Positions 33,475 through 42,786 of a stretch of 46,022 bases of DNA are shown here, one piece after another. The stretch comes from an uncultured Pseudomonadota bacterium (GTDB taxonomy: Bacteria > Myxococcota_A > UBA796 > JAFGLY01), in contig CALDOK010000189.1 in NCBI GenBank assembly GCA_937912125.1, positions 1-46,022 of the forward strand, given 5' to 3'. The notes under the pieces were generated by a model. The model ran no database searches. It saw only the letters and a program-made list of their open reading frames with translations, and was not told the origin of the DNA. How positions within the stretch are numbered: the stretch's first letter is position 1; each line of letters begins with the position of its first letter. The position numbers were made by a program, and so were the translations under genes.

Positions 33475-36400
33475 TCAGCCGCTCCGCCGCCGCCGGATGC
33501 CAGCGAGCCCCAGCACCGCCAGCAGCCACGCCAGCCCGACGTCGCGGGGGGCCTCGGCGCTGCTGCAGCCGCAGCCACCGCCGCCCTTGAAGAAGCCGTC
33601 GTCGTCGCTGGAGGGGCCGGTGTCTACGGGGCTGTCGGTGTCGTCGGGGCTGTCGGTGTCGTCGGGGTTGTCGGTGTCTCCGACGGGCTCGCAGTCCTCG
33701 TCCAGCACGCCGTTGCCTGGCCAGCTGTCCGCGTCGGTGTCGTCGCAGTCGCTGTCGAGGGGGAAGCCGTCGCCGTCCTGGTCGAAGTCGTCCGCACCGT
33801 CGCAGTCGCTGTCCACGCCGTCGTACCAGATCTCGCTGGCGTCGGGGTTGACCGCCGGGTCGATGTCATCGCAGTCGGTCCCGCCGTGGGCGTCGCTGCG
33901 GTGACCGTCGCCGTCCTGATCGAAGTCGTCGGCGCCGTCGCAGTCGCTGTCCACGCCGTCGTACCAGATCTCGGCCATGCCGGGGTTGACGTCCGAGTTG
34001 GCGTCGTCGCAGTCGTCCCCGCCGTGCTCGGCGCTCAGGTAGCCGTCGGCGTCGGCGTCGAACTCCGAGGCGTTGTCGCAGTCGGTGATGCGCCCGTCGT
34101 AGGGATCGTCGGGGGCGCCCGGGTAGACGTCGGCGTCACCGTCGTCGCAGTCGTCGCCGCTGTAGCTCTCGCTGTCGTGGCCGTCGCCGTCGGCGTCGTA
34201 GTCCGAGGCGCCGTCGCAGTCGCTGTCCACGCCGTCGTACCAGGTCTCGGGTGCCCCTGGGTAGATGGTGGCGTCGCCATCGTCGCAGTCGGCTCCGCCG
34301 TGGGCGTCGCTCAGGGAGCCGTCGCCGTCGGCGTCGTAGTCGTTGGCGCCGTCGCAGTCCTGGTCGATGCCGTCGTACCAGATCTCGGTGGCGCTGGGGT
34401 TGATGGTGGTGTCCCCGTCGTCGCAGTCGTCACCCCCGTGGGCGTCGCTGTCGTGGCCGTCGCCGTCCTGATCGTAGTCGCTGGCCCCGTCGCAGTTGGA
34501 GTCCACGCCGTCGTACCAGGCGTCGACGGCGCCGGGGTTGATGGCCGCCTCGCCATCGTCGCAGTCGGTCCCGCCGTGGGCGTCGCTGTCGTAGCCGTCG
34601 CCGTCGGCGTCGTTGTCGCTGGCTCCGTCGCAGTCCTGGTCGATGCCGTCGTACCAGGTCTCGGTGGCGCTTGGGTTGATGGTGGCGTCGCCATCGTCGC
34701 AGTCGGCCCCGCCGTGGGCGTCGCTCAGGAAGCCGTCGCCGTCTGCGTCGTAGTCGTTGGCGCCGTCGCAGTCCTGGTCGATGCCGTCGTACCAGATCTC
34801 GGTGGCGCCGGGGTTGATGGCCGCGTCGCCGTCGTCGCAGTCGCTGGCGCTGTCGTAGCCGTCGGCGTCGGCGTCGTAGTCGGACGCTCCGTCGCAGTCC
34901 TGGTCGATGCCGTCGTACCAGATCTCGGCGGCGCCGGGGTTGATGGCCGCGTCGCCGTCGTCGCAGTCGCCGCCTCCGTGGGCGTCACTGTCGTGGCCGT
35001 CGCCATCGGCGTCGTAGTCGGACGCTCCGTCGCAGTCGCTGTCCACGCCGTCGTACCAGGCGTCGGCGGCGCCGGGGTTGATGGAGGCGTCGCCGTCGTC
35101 GCAGTCGGTCCCACCGTGTGCGTCGCTGTCGTAGCCGTCGCCGTCGGCGTCCAGCAGATCCGATCCGTCGCAGTCCTGGTCGATGCCATCGTAGGGGGTC
35201 TCGGATGCCCCGGGGTTGATCGTGGCGTCGGCGTCGTCGCAGTCGATGTCGTTGGTGTAGCCGTCGCCGTCGGCGTCCACCGCCGAGGCACCCTCGCCGC
35301 CGGTGGCGCCGATGTCCGAGCGGCTGCCGTCGGGGTCCAGCAGGGCAGGGTCGCCCGCGTCGATCAGGGTGCTGGTGCTGGCCAGAGCGAAGTTGTCGTT
35401 GCTGCAGTCACCGTCCAGGCTGTAGTCCACCAGGCCGGGGATGTCGGTGAGGTTGCCGCCGCCGCTGATGTCGCCGGCGTCCAGGTAGCCGCTGACATCA
35501 GCGCTTGAGTTGGCGTACCAGTCGTTGTAGCCCAGGTTGGTGTAGGCCCCGGTGGAGGAGTCGTAGGCCATCAGGCCATCCCCCGCCTGGGTCCAGGCCA
35601 CGATGTTGTTGAGGAAGTCGGCGTAGGTGTACAGCAGCATCAGGCCGCCGCCTGCGCTGGCGGTGTTGCCCAGGAAGGTGTTGTTCACGATGTCGCTGTA
35701 GTAGTCGTAGTACAGGTACAGGGCGCCGCCGTAGCTGCTGGCCGTGTTCTCCACGAAGATGTTGTTGAACCAGTCGTCGTCGCCGCGGGTGTAGTACGAG
35801 TAGGCCGCGCCGCCGTAGCTCGCCGCGTTGCCGCAGAAGGTGTTGCCCTGCACCGTGCGGCTGGACACCGAGTAGGAGTACAGGCCGCCGCCGGCGTAGC
35901 CGCTGCCCGTGGCGCTGTTGCCCACGAAGCTGCTGCTGCTGATGTCCAGGTCGTTGGCGTAGGAGACGTAGATGGCTCCGCCGTGGTAGCTCGCGGTGTT
36001 GTCGTCGAAGCTCGAGTCCTCGACCAGCAGATCGTCGGCCCAGCCGCTGTAGGCGTCGAAGTACAGGCCGCCGCCGTCGCCGTAGCTGGTGGTGTTGCCG
36101 TCGAAGCTGCTGCCGTCGATGGCCACGTCGCCGTAGTAGTACTGGTAGACGGCGCCGCCGTCGTAGTAGGCGCTGTTGCCGTCGAAGCTGGTGTCGCTGA
36201 TCTGCAGATCGCTGTAGTAGCTGGCGCTCAGGGCGCCGCCGTTGCCGCGGGTGGAGCTGTTGGCGTCGAAGCTCGAGCCGTCGATGACCACGCTGCCGTA
36301 GAGGTACTGGGCCCACAGGGCGCCGCCGCTGTAGGTGGCGGTGTTGCCGTCGATGGTGGCGTCGCTGATGCTGACCGCGCCGGTGCCGTAGACCCCCAGG

Positions 36401-37797
36401 GCGCCGCCGTAGTAGCCGGTCTGGTTGTCCTGCAGGCTCACCGAGCCCATGGTCAGGTCGCTGGACTGGACGTAGAGGCCGCCGCCGGAGCGGTAGGTGG
36501 CCACGTTCTCCAGCAGGGTGCTGTCGTCGATGGTCAGGGCCGAGCTCAGGGACTCCGCGTAGGCGCCGCCGCCGTAGTAGTAGGCGGTGTTGCCCTGGAG
36601 GGTCGCGCCGGAGATGGCCACGGCGCCGTCGGTGGCGGCGTACAGCCCGCCGCCGCTGCCGTAGGTGCTGGTGTTCTCGAGCAGGATGGTGTCGGTCAGG
36701 GCGAGGGTGAACGTGTCGTTCATGTGCAGCCCGCCGCCGCTGTAGTACGCGCTGTTCGAGGAGATGTTCGAGTCGGTGATGGCGACGGTCGCGTCGTCCC
36801 AGCCGGCGATGGCGCCGCCGTAGTACGCGGCGTTGCCGTCCATGGTGCAGGCGTCGACCACCAGGCTGGAGGCCCGGGCCAGGTAGACCGCGCCCCCCGC
36901 GTAGCCCTGGTTGTCGCTGACGTTGGCGCCGCTGATGCTCACGCTGGAGCCCGAGTCGGCGTAGACGGCGCCGCCGTAGTAGCCGTACCAGTAGTAGCTC
37001 GAGCCGTTGCCGCTGATGGTGCCGCCGTCGATGGTGACGATGGCCCCCAGGGCGAACACGGCGCCGCCGTCGGCGTAGGTGCCGTTGTTGTCCAGGAAGT
37101 GGCTGTCGGTGGTGGCCAGGCTGGAGCCGCTGCCCAGGTAGACGCCGCTGCCGTCGTAGTAGCTGGTGTTGTCGCTGATGGTGCTGTCGGCCAGCTCGAC
37201 GCTGCCGCTGTCCACGAAGATGGCGCCGCCGTAGTACGCCCAGCCGGACTCGAACCAGCAGTCGCTCAGGATCACCGTGGCCCCGCCGGTGATGTACATG
37301 GCGCCGCCGTAGTAGCCGGTGGTGTCGTCCCACTCGCAGTCGGAGAAGGAGGGCGCGCCGCCGTCGATGCTCACCCCGCCGCCGTTGACGCTGGTGGAGC
37401 CGGTGGCGTCGAGCTCGAGCTGGGACAGCACCGGGCTGGCCCCCGAGAGCAACACGCCGCCGTAGGTGGTGTTGCGCAGGGTGAAGCCCGTCAGGCTGGC
37501 CGCGGCGCTCTCGCCGTCGTCGAAGGTCACCGCCCAGGTGCCGGTGCTCGAGGCGTCGATGATGGTGCTGTTCGAGCCCGACAGCGACACGATGGCCAGG
37601 TCTTTGCCGCTGTAGTCGATGGCCTCGTAGTAGGTGGCCGCGCTCACCTGGATGGTGTCGCCGCTGGCCGCCGCGTCGATGGCGTCCTGGATGGTGGTGT
37701 GGTCGCCGCTGCCGTAGCGGTCGACGGTCCATGTGGCCGCCGATGCTGCTGTTGGGAAGGCCAGGATCAGGGAGACGGGGAGCGCGCGGCGAAGCAT
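33475..37797 (-). CDS. 1440-residue beta-helix surface protein with twelve MopE repeats and MYXO-CTERM tail
   Basis: After a Sec signal peptide (SLILAFPTAASA-AT) the first ~830 residues are a right-handed parallel beta-helix of pectin-lyase type, in repeats of about 20-25 residues containing GGxxY and SxFxxN (e.g. ISDNTSYYDGSGVYLGSGSSL). The fold is typical of polymorphic outer-membrane and adhesin proteins. From about 840 to 1370 there are twelve MopE units, nearly all of the form DADGDGxxSDAHGGxDCDDGDxxINPxAxxxWYDGxDxDCDGA. The tail DTDSPDDTDS linker, GGCGCSS, a hydrophobic helix and RRRR is of MYXO-CTERM type. AGGAGG lies 6 bp before the ATG. It is the largest protein here and likely a surface adhesin or spacer. 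No enzyme motif is seen in the helix. Confidence 0.9.
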   Translation of the reverse strand: MLRRALPVSLILAFPTAASAATWTVDRYGSGDHTTIQDAIDAAASGDTIQVSAATYYEAIDYSGKDLAIVSLSGSNSTIIDASSTGTWAVTFDDGESAAASLTGFTLRNTTYGGVLLSGASPVLSQLELDATGSTSVNGGGVSIDGGAPSFSDCEWDDTTGYYGGAMYITGGATVILSDCWFESGWAYYGGAIFVDSGSVELADSTISDNTSYYDGSGVYLGSGSSLATTDSHFLDNNGTYADGGAVFALGAIVTIDGGTISGNGSSYYWYGYYGGAVYADSGSSVSISGANVSDNQGYAGGAVYLARASSLVVDACTMDGNAAYYGGAIAGWDDATVAITDSNISSNSAYYSGGGLHMNDTFTLALTDTILLENTSTYGSGGGLYAATDGAVAISGATLQGNTAYYYGGGAYAESLSSALTIDDSTLLENVATYRSGGGLYVQSSDLTMGSVSLQDNQTGYYGGALGVYGTGAVSISDATIDGNTATYSGGALWAQYLYGSVVIDGSSFDANSSTRGNGGALSASYYSDLQISDTSFDGNSAYYDGGAVYQYYYGDVAIDGSSFDGNTTSYGDGGGLYFDAYSGWADDLLVEDSSFDDNTASYHGGAIYVSYANDLDISSSSFVGNSATGSGYAGGGLYSYSVSSRTVQGNTFCGNAASYGGAAYSYYTRGDDDWFNNIFVENTASSYGGALYLYYDYYSDIVNNTFLGNTASAGGGLMLLYTYADFLNNIVAWTQAGDGLMAYDSSTGAYTNLGYNDWYANSSADVSGYLDAGDISGGGNLTDIPGLVDYSLDGDCSNDNFALASTSTLIDAGDPALLDPDGSRSDIGATGGEGASAVDADGDGYTNDIDCDDADATINPGASETPYDGIDQDCDGSDLLDADGDGYDSDAHGGTDCDDGDASINPGAADAWYDGVDSDCDGASDYDADGDGHDSDAHGGGDCDDGDAAINPGAAEIWYDGIDQDCDGASDYDADADGYDSASDCDDGDAAINPGATEIWYDGIDQDCDGANDYDADGDGFLSDAHGGADCDDGDATINPSATETWYDGIDQDCDGASDNDADGDGYDSDAHGGTDCDDGEAAINPGAVDAWYDGVDSNCDGASDYDQDGDGHDSDAHGGDDCDDGDTTINPSATEIWYDGIDQDCDGANDYDADGDGSLSDAHGGADCDDGDATIYPGAPETWYDGVDSDCDGASDYDADGDGHDSESYSGDDCDDGDADVYPGAPDDPYDGRITDCDNASEFDADADGYLSAEHGGDDCDDANSDVNPGMAEIWYDGVDSDCDGADDFDQDGDGHRSDAHGGTDCDDIDPAVNPDASEIWYDGVDSDCDGADDFDQDGDGFPLDSDCDDTDADSWPGNGVLDEDCEPVGDTDNPDDTDSPDDTDSPVDTGPSSDDDGFFKGGGGCGCSSAEAPRDVGLAWLLAVLGLAGIRRRRSG
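33688..35278. repeat. Coding tandem array of ~130-bp MopE units
   Basis: About twelve head-to-tail units of roughly 130 bp encode the MopE part of the 1440-residue surface protein. Units in the middle (34200-35100) are nearly the same at DNA level, including the recurrent CCGTCGTACCA and GCAGTC blocks. This suggests recent expansion by unequal recombination, so assemblies may collapse here. Confidence 0.85.
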
Positions 37798-37839
37798 GGG
37801 GACCTCCTGGGGCTGAGCCAGGAGAGTGTACCAGCCTTG

Positions 37840-38694
37840 CTAACGAACCACCTGCCCTCGGGGGGCGTCCGCCGGGTCCCGGTGGGCCAGGCGACCGTCG
37901 ACCTCGGCCACATGCTCGACCTGAGGCATGGGGAAGCCCAGGAAGCGGGTGCCGTGGCGGGCGAAGTGATCGGGGTCGCCGGTGCAGAGCACCCGCAGGC
38001 TGCCGCGGCCGGCGAGGACCGGGGCGTCGAAGCCGGGATGGCGCTCGAGCCACTGGACCAGGCGGCCTGCTGCGTAGGGCGCGGGGTCCACTACGGTGAC
38101 CCCTCGGGGCAGCCGGACCTGGATGGCGGGCAGCAGCAGGGGGTAGTGGGTGCAGCCCAGCAGCAGGGTGTCGATGCCCGGCAGCTGCTCGAGGTAGCGG
38201 TCCACCGCCAGCAGGGCCAGGTCGCTGCTCTCCCAGCCCTCTTCGACGATGGGGGTGAGCAAGGGGGTGGCCAGCTGAGTGACCTTGTGGCTGCCCAGCT
38301 TGGCGATCTCGGCCACATAGGTGCCCGACTCCACCGTGCGGCGGGTGGCGATGATGCCGATGTGGCCTGCGCTCTGCTGGGTGGCCAGCTCGGCACCCGG
38401 GATGGTGACGCCCAGGATGCGGCGGTCGCTGCCCGGCCCGCAGTAGCGCTGCTGCAGGTGGCGCAGGGCCACGCAGCTGACGGTGTTGCAGGCCACCACG
38501 ATGGTGCGGCAGCCTTCCTCGAACAGCCGCTCCACCGCTTGCTCGGCGAAGTCCAGGATGGTGTGGGCGTCGCGCCCGCCGTAGGGCGCCCGGCCCGAGT
38601 CGCCCAGGTAGACGAAGTCCCGCGCCGGCAGCGCCGCCCGCAGGTGACGCAGCACATCCAGTCCGCCGAAGCCCGAGTCGAAGACGCCGATCAT
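37840..38694 (-). CDS. murI: Glutamate racemase
   Basis: 284 residues, the usual length. The two-cysteine catalytic pair is clear: ACNTVS with Cys69 and GCTHYPLLL with Cys181, along with the N-terminal FDSGFGGLDVL and the YLGDSGRAPYG substrate loop. It interconverts L- and D-glutamate to supply D-Glu for peptidoglycan. The gene stands 42 bp before the start of the giant beta-helix protein gene on the same strand. No strong ribosome-binding site precedes the ATG, but the start agrees with the family. Confidence 0.96.
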   Translation of the reverse strand: MIGVFDSGFGGLDVLRHLRAALPARDFVYLGDSGRAPYGGRDAHTILDFAEQAVERLFEEGCRTIVVACNTVSCVALRHLQQRYCGPGSDRRILGVTIPGAELATQQSAGHIGIIATRRTVESGTYVAEIAKLGSHKVTQLATPLLTPIVEEGWESSDLALLAVDRYLEQLPGIDTLLLGCTHYPLLLPAIQVRLPRGVTVVDPAPYAAGRLVQWLERHPGFDAPVLAGRGSLRVLCTGDPDHFARHGTRFLGFPMPQVEHVAEVDGRLAHRDPADAPRGQVVR

Positions 38695-38859
38695 AGGGGC
38701 TGTCTAACCCTACGCGGCCACCGGCGTCCCTCGTTGGATCTCAGCCTGGGGTGCTTCATGGCGCGCACCTTGGAGGGCTGCCCCCAACCTCGTCGAAGAT
38801 CCAGGGGCATGACCCCCAGCCACCGGCGCAGGTCGGCGCGCCCATCCCCTGGGCCGCGC

Positions 38860-39357
38860 TCAGTACACCGAGTCCCAGGTCTCCATTGTGGCCTTCGAGC
38901 TCTTGCTGGCCGTGAACTCTGCCGGCTCGCCGTCGCCATCCAGGTCGCACAGGCCGTGCACGGTGAAGTCCTGGCCGTCGGCCGAGACCTCCACCCAGTA
39001 GGTGCCGCGCACGTTGCCATCCGGTGCCCAGCCCAGCTCGTCGAAGGCCGTGCCCGAAGGCCAGTCCACCGTCCGGTCGCCGAGCATCAGCGGGTCCAGG
39101 GGAACCGGATCACGGACAGCCAGGAAGGTGTCGAACGTGGCCTCGTAGGCCAGCTCGGCGACCCTGATGCCGGCGACGTTCGCGGGCAGCTCGGCGCGCT
39201 TGGCTCGCAGCTGCATCTGGATGAAGTTGGGGATGGCGATGGCCGCCAGGATGCCCACCACAGGCACCGCGCCACCGCAGAGGATCAGCAGCAGCAGCGC
39301 GATGATGACGATGAGCAGGGTGCGGCTCGAGCGGCGGGGCGGTTCGGTCTGGGGCAT
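38860..39357 (-). CDS. Pilin-like protein without a class III signal
   Basis: 165 residues. The N-terminus is a hydrophobic helix, LLIVIIALLLLILCGGAVPVVGILAAIAIPNFIQMQLRAKRAE, whose second part (GILAAIAIPNFIxxQxRAKxxE) is the signature of type IV pilins. But there is no GFTLIE prepilin peptidase site and no Glu5; instead an extra hydrophobic run starts the helix. The C-terminal part (DELGWAPDGNVRGTYWVEVSADGQDFTVHGLCDLDGDGEPAEF) is the strand-rich head seen in Myxococcota pilin-like proteins. So it may be membrane-anchored through the long helix rather than assembled in a pilus. GGGAGAA precedes the ATG at 4-5 bp. An upstream in-frame start at 39432 gives no leader of pilin type. Confidence 0.75.
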   Translation of the reverse strand: MPQTEPPRRSSRTLLIVIIALLLLILCGGAVPVVGILAAIAIPNFIQMQLRAKRAELPANVAGIRVAELAYEATFDTFLAVRDPVPLDPLMLGDRTVDWPSGTAFDELGWAPDGNVRGTYWVEVSADGQDFTVHGLCDLDGDGEPAEFTASKSSKATMETWDSVY

Positions 39358-39455
39358 GGCTTCTCCCGTTGTGGGCGAGGATAGCAGCGTCCGGCTTGCG
39401 AGTCTCCCACCCCAGGTGACATGCTGGGGCACGCACGCCCCTCTGGAGGACTCCC

Positions 39456-41942
39456 ATGCGCCAGCTCACCCTCGCCCTGCCCGCCCTGTTCCTGGTCCTG
39501 GTGGGCTGTCCCCCGGACGACAAGGACGACACCGGGGCCGCCCCCGGCGACGCCCCCACCCTGCGCATCGGCCACGAGCCGGTGGCCCTGGGCGAGCTGG
39601 CACCCCAGGCCGTGGCCTTGGCCCCGGACTGGCTGCAGGACGACCTGGTGGTGAGCCTGGGGCAGCTGTCCGAGGACTTGCAGAACGAGCTGGCCAGCCT
39701 GCTCATCGACCTGGACGATCCCTACCTGCTGGACGAGGTGGCCTTCGCCATCGCCCACACCAGCCCCGAGGTGCTGCGCTACAGCTGGTTCTACCCCGAG
39801 CTGCTGGTGAACAACGCCGAGCTGATCTACGCCTACGATCCGGAGCTGTCCTACGTGCAGCTCGAGGACGTGGGCGAGCCGGGCGTCGACGCCGACTTCT
39901 ACACCACCGCCACCTACCGGGTGGAGGAGGACGGCGTGGTCAGCGAGAAGACCATCGAGGCCGATCTGTACTACTGGTACGTGGTGCACCCACGGCTCGA
40001 GGACGAGCTGCCCGGCTTCCTGGATGCCTGGGCCAGCGACGATCCCACCAGCGCCGATCAGGGTCTGTTCTGGCGCGCCTTCCTGTGGGACCAGGCCGCG
40101 GACGAGTGCCCCGAAGACCGCGCCTGCCCCGAGCTGCAGGACTCCCTGACCACGGTGGACACCCTGTGGAAGCACAAGGCGGGCACCCGTGAGGACAACG
40201 GCGCTGTTGGCGAGCTGATCCAGTTCGTGTGGGACGCCATCGACTTCGGGGCGGGCAGCGAGCGCCCCGTGCAGCCCAGCCGCATCTACACCGTGGGCGC
40301 CGGCAACTGCGGCGAGCATGCCGACCTGAGCTGCGCGGCGGCCCGGGTTGGGCTCATCCCCTGCCGCAACGTGGGCGCGCGCTCGAACGACCACACCTGG
40401 GACGAGTTCTGGGACGATCGCTGGGTGGCCTGGGAGCCCATCAACACGGCGGTGGACTACTTCGGCTACTACGGCGGCCCCGACGCCGACTACTACGTCT
40501 ACGACGGCAAGGACAACGACTGCGACGGCGTGGCTGACCTGGGCGAGTCCAGCGATGACGCCGACGGTGACGGCTGGACCATCGCCGAGGGCGACTGCAA
40601 TGACAACAAGGCCGAGGTCAACCCGGACATGGTCGAGATCTCCAACGGCTTCGACGACGACTGCAGCGGCGACGCCGACGACGGCCTCGACCCCTTCGCT
40701 GTGGACTACGACGCCGACGGCTACAGCATCACCGACGGCGACTGCAACGACATCGACGCGGCGGTCAACCCCGGGGCGACCGAGACCGAGGACGGCCGTG
40801 ACGAGGACTGCGACGGCGTGGCCGACAACGGCACCGACAACGCAGGCAATACCGACGACGACGACGGGGACGGCTACAGCATCGCCGACGGTGACTGCGA
40901 CGACGGCGACGCGGCCATCAACCCCGGCGCCACCGAGGACGACGGCGGCTTCGACGACGACTGCGACGGCGTGGCCGACGAGGACGAGTACGGCGCCGAC
41001 TATGACGGCGACGGCCACTCCATGCGCTGGGGCGACTGCGACGACACCGACCCCAGCGTCCACGGCTTCGCGGACGATCCCAGCTACCGCACCGGCAACC
41101 GGCTGTACGCCATGACCTCCCTGCGGGGTGACACCCTGGTGGACGACACCCTGACCGAGAACTACGGCCGCCCCGCCTACCTCGAGTTCCATGTCACCGA
41201 CGACCGGGGCAACCCCGTGGACGGCGCCAGCATCACCATCTTCGGCACCTGGGCCGTCTACGGCCACGGCGACGCCTGGACCTACGCCTCGGAGACGGTC
41301 ACGGACATCGACGGCTACGCCCTGGCCACCGTGGGCAAGCACAACCCCTACGGCTACGCGGTGTACTCGAGCGTGGCCGACCTGCCCGGGGGGGGCTCCC
41401 TGTACCAGGCCTGCGACTGGATCGAGGAGTACGACACCCTGAGCTTCGATCTCGAGCTGGACGCCACCCGACCCGGGGAGCTGGACATCACCGAGGCCGC
41501 CATCGACGAGGCCCTCGAGCCCGACGCGCAGCTCAGCGTCAGCTACACCGTCGAGAGCCACCGCAGCGTGGGCGACGGCGGCTTCATGACCCGCGAGTAC
41601 GAGTACTGGTACGGCTCCTTCACCAAGCAGGGCGAGGGCGGCCGCCTGGACCACTTCCTGGTGGACGCCGCCAACCTGGCGCTGTTCGAGGCGGGCCAGC
41701 CCTTCGAGGCCATGGTCGTCGCCCAGGACAACGAAGGTGCGGACCTGCAGCTGGCCCTGCCCGTGAGCGAGGCCCTGTACATGGTGCTGTACAACCCCGC
41801 GGTCACCAGTCACATGGTGGGCAGCCTGGACGCGTCGCTGGCCCCCGCCGAGGGCACCGCGTGGAGCACCGAGCCCGAGCCCGTCAGCACCCGCTTCCAA
41901 ATCCCCCCCCAGGGCTGGGTGAGCGTGGCGCTGGAGCCCTGA
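39456..41942 (+). CDS. Lipoprotein with transglutaminase-like core and MopE repeats
   Basis: 828 residues. Lipobox LVGC (Cys18) plus PPDDKDDTG linker. Residues ~250-345 form a transglutaminase-like (papain-type) core: the nucleophile in AGNCGEHADLSCAAA (Cys285), the His in SNDHTWDEFWDD (His313) and WVAWEPIN, where the usual Asp would lie; Glu or Asn stands there instead. Four MopE units follow (~350-540) and then a ~280-residue C-terminal region with an Ig/Big-like start (DRGNPVDGASITIFG). Such domains cross-link or cleave peptides outside the cell. GGAGGA stands 6 bp before the ATG. The next lipoprotein gene follows after 53 bp. Catalysis is plausible but the third residue is atypical. Confidence 0.85.
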   Translation: MRQLTLALPALFLVLVGCPPDDKDDTGAAPGDAPTLRIGHEPVALGELAPQAVALAPDWLQDDLVVSLGQLSEDLQNELASLLIDLDDPYLLDEVAFAIAHTSPEVLRYSWFYPELLVNNAELIYAYDPELSYVQLEDVGEPGVDADFYTTATYRVEEDGVVSEKTIEADLYYWYVVHPRLEDELPGFLDAWASDDPTSADQGLFWRAFLWDQAADECPEDRACPELQDSLTTVDTLWKHKAGTREDNGAVGELIQFVWDAIDFGAGSERPVQPSRIYTVGAGNCGEHADLSCAAARVGLIPCRNVGARSNDHTWDEFWDDRWVAWEPINTAVDYFGYYGGPDADYYVYDGKDNDCDGVADLGESSDDADGDGWTIAEGDCNDNKAEVNPDMVEISNGFDDDCSGDADDGLDPFAVDYDADGYSITDGDCNDIDAAVNPGATETEDGRDEDCDGVADNGTDNAGNTDDDDGDGYSIADGDCDDGDAAINPGATEDDGGFDDDCDGVADEDEYGADYDGDGHSMRWGDCDDTDPSVHGFADDPSYRTGNRLYAMTSLRGDTLVDDTLTENYGRPAYLEFHVTDDRGNPVDGASITIFGTWAVYGHGDAWTYASETVTDIDGYALATVGKHNPYGYAVYSSVADLPGGGSLYQACDWIEEYDTLSFDLELDATRPGELDITEAAIDEALEPDAQLSVSYTVESHRSVGDGGFMTREYEYWYGSFTKQGEGGRLDHFLVDAANLALFEAGQPFEAMVVAQDNEGADLQLALPVSEALYMVLYNPAVTSHMVGSLDASLAPAEGTAWSTEPEPVSTRFQIPPQGWVSVALEP

Positions 41943-41995
41943 TCCCGCTGCTGCGAGAGGTTAGGACGGGGACCCACACCCCCCGTGGAGACCCC

Positions 41996-42763
41996 ATGCG
42001 CGCTCTGATCCCCCTGCTCCTGCTCGGTCCCCTCTGCGCCTGCACGCCCGAGGACGACACCGGGCCCGCCGATCTCGGGCTCGAGCCCGCCTCCGCCATC
42101 ATGCTGGCGTCGGCTCAGTGGGTGTGGGTCAGCGGAGGCCGCTGGTTCACCTACCAGCAGGCGCTGATCCCCTTGGTGTTCATGGCCGACGCTGAGACCC
42201 GTGCTGGTGGACCCCGCAGTGAGCACTGTCGGGTGCTGCCGGCCTGGACCGCCCAGGAGGCGGGCCTCTCACCGCTGCACCTGAGCACCTCGCAGCTGGA
42301 GCTGGATCTGACCTGGAGCCCCGACGGGTACTACGACATCGACGGTCTCGAGGGCGACGATCCATTCAGCTCGGGCGGCGACACCCTGTCCCTGGCTGGC
42401 GAGGGCGTCGAGGCCTCGGTGGGCGCCCCAAACGGCATGCTGGCCGACAGCGTGCTGGGTGAGGAGGCCGGGTTCAACACGGTGGTCTACGCCGAGGGCT
42501 TCGATCTGGTGTGGTCCTGGATCACCGGCTCCGAGAGCGTGGGTAGCATCTACTGCGTCGTACCCGTGGCTGAGCTCGAGGTGGGCGAGGACGGCCCCTG
42601 GAGCCCCGCGGTGCCCGAGGACGGCCAGCAGCTGTGGGCCGAGCAGGGCTTCGCCTCCGAAGAGCTGATGGTGGGCCTGGCCAAGAGCGTCGAGGTGGAC
42701 GGAGTCTTCCAGGAGACCACCCGCCTGATGGCGGCCCGGGTCTACAAGATGTCGCCTCAATAG
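41996..42763 (+). CDS. Lipoprotein, unknown function
   Basis: 255 residues. Lipobox LCAC (Cys16) is followed by TPEDDTG, the same type of linker as in other lipoproteins of this window. The rest is a single globular domain with two or three Cys (EHCRVLPAW, IYCVVPV), several Trp and long strands (QLELDLTWSPDGYYDIDGLEGDD). No family could be recognised. GGAG precedes the ATG by 6 bp. It lies 53 bp downstream of the transglutaminase-like lipoprotein gene on the same strand and is probably in its operon; it is convergent with the VWA lipoprotein gene. Confidence 0.75.
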   Translation: MRALIPLLLLGPLCACTPEDDTGPADLGLEPASAIMLASAQWVWVSGGRWFTYQQALIPLVFMADAETRAGGPRSEHCRVLPAWTAQEAGLSPLHLSTSQLELDLTWSPDGYYDIDGLEGDDPFSSGGDTLSLAGEGVEASVGAPNGMLADSVLGEEAGFNTVVYAEGFDLVWSWITGSESVGSIYCVVPVAELEVGEDGPWSPAVPEDGQQLWAEQGFASEELMVGLAKSVEVDGVFQETTRLMAARVYKMSPQ

Positions 42764-42786
42764 TCGCACCGCCGAGAGGGGAGGCC

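Noticed and set aside
33688-35278. CRISPR or satellite array
   Set aside because: Units of ~130 bp are in frame and encode MopE motifs.
35983-39384. Very long plus-strand open frame (over 1100 codons) opposite the beta-helix and murI genes
   Set aside because: Its product is a Val/Ala/Gly-rich antisense shadow caused by GC-rich codon use; the minus-strand genes have domains, signal peptides and ribosome-binding sites.
39285-41900. Minus-strand frame opposite the transglutaminase-like lipoprotein
   Set aside because: Val/Gly-rich repeats are the reverse reading of the MopE Asp/Gly repeats; no start signals.
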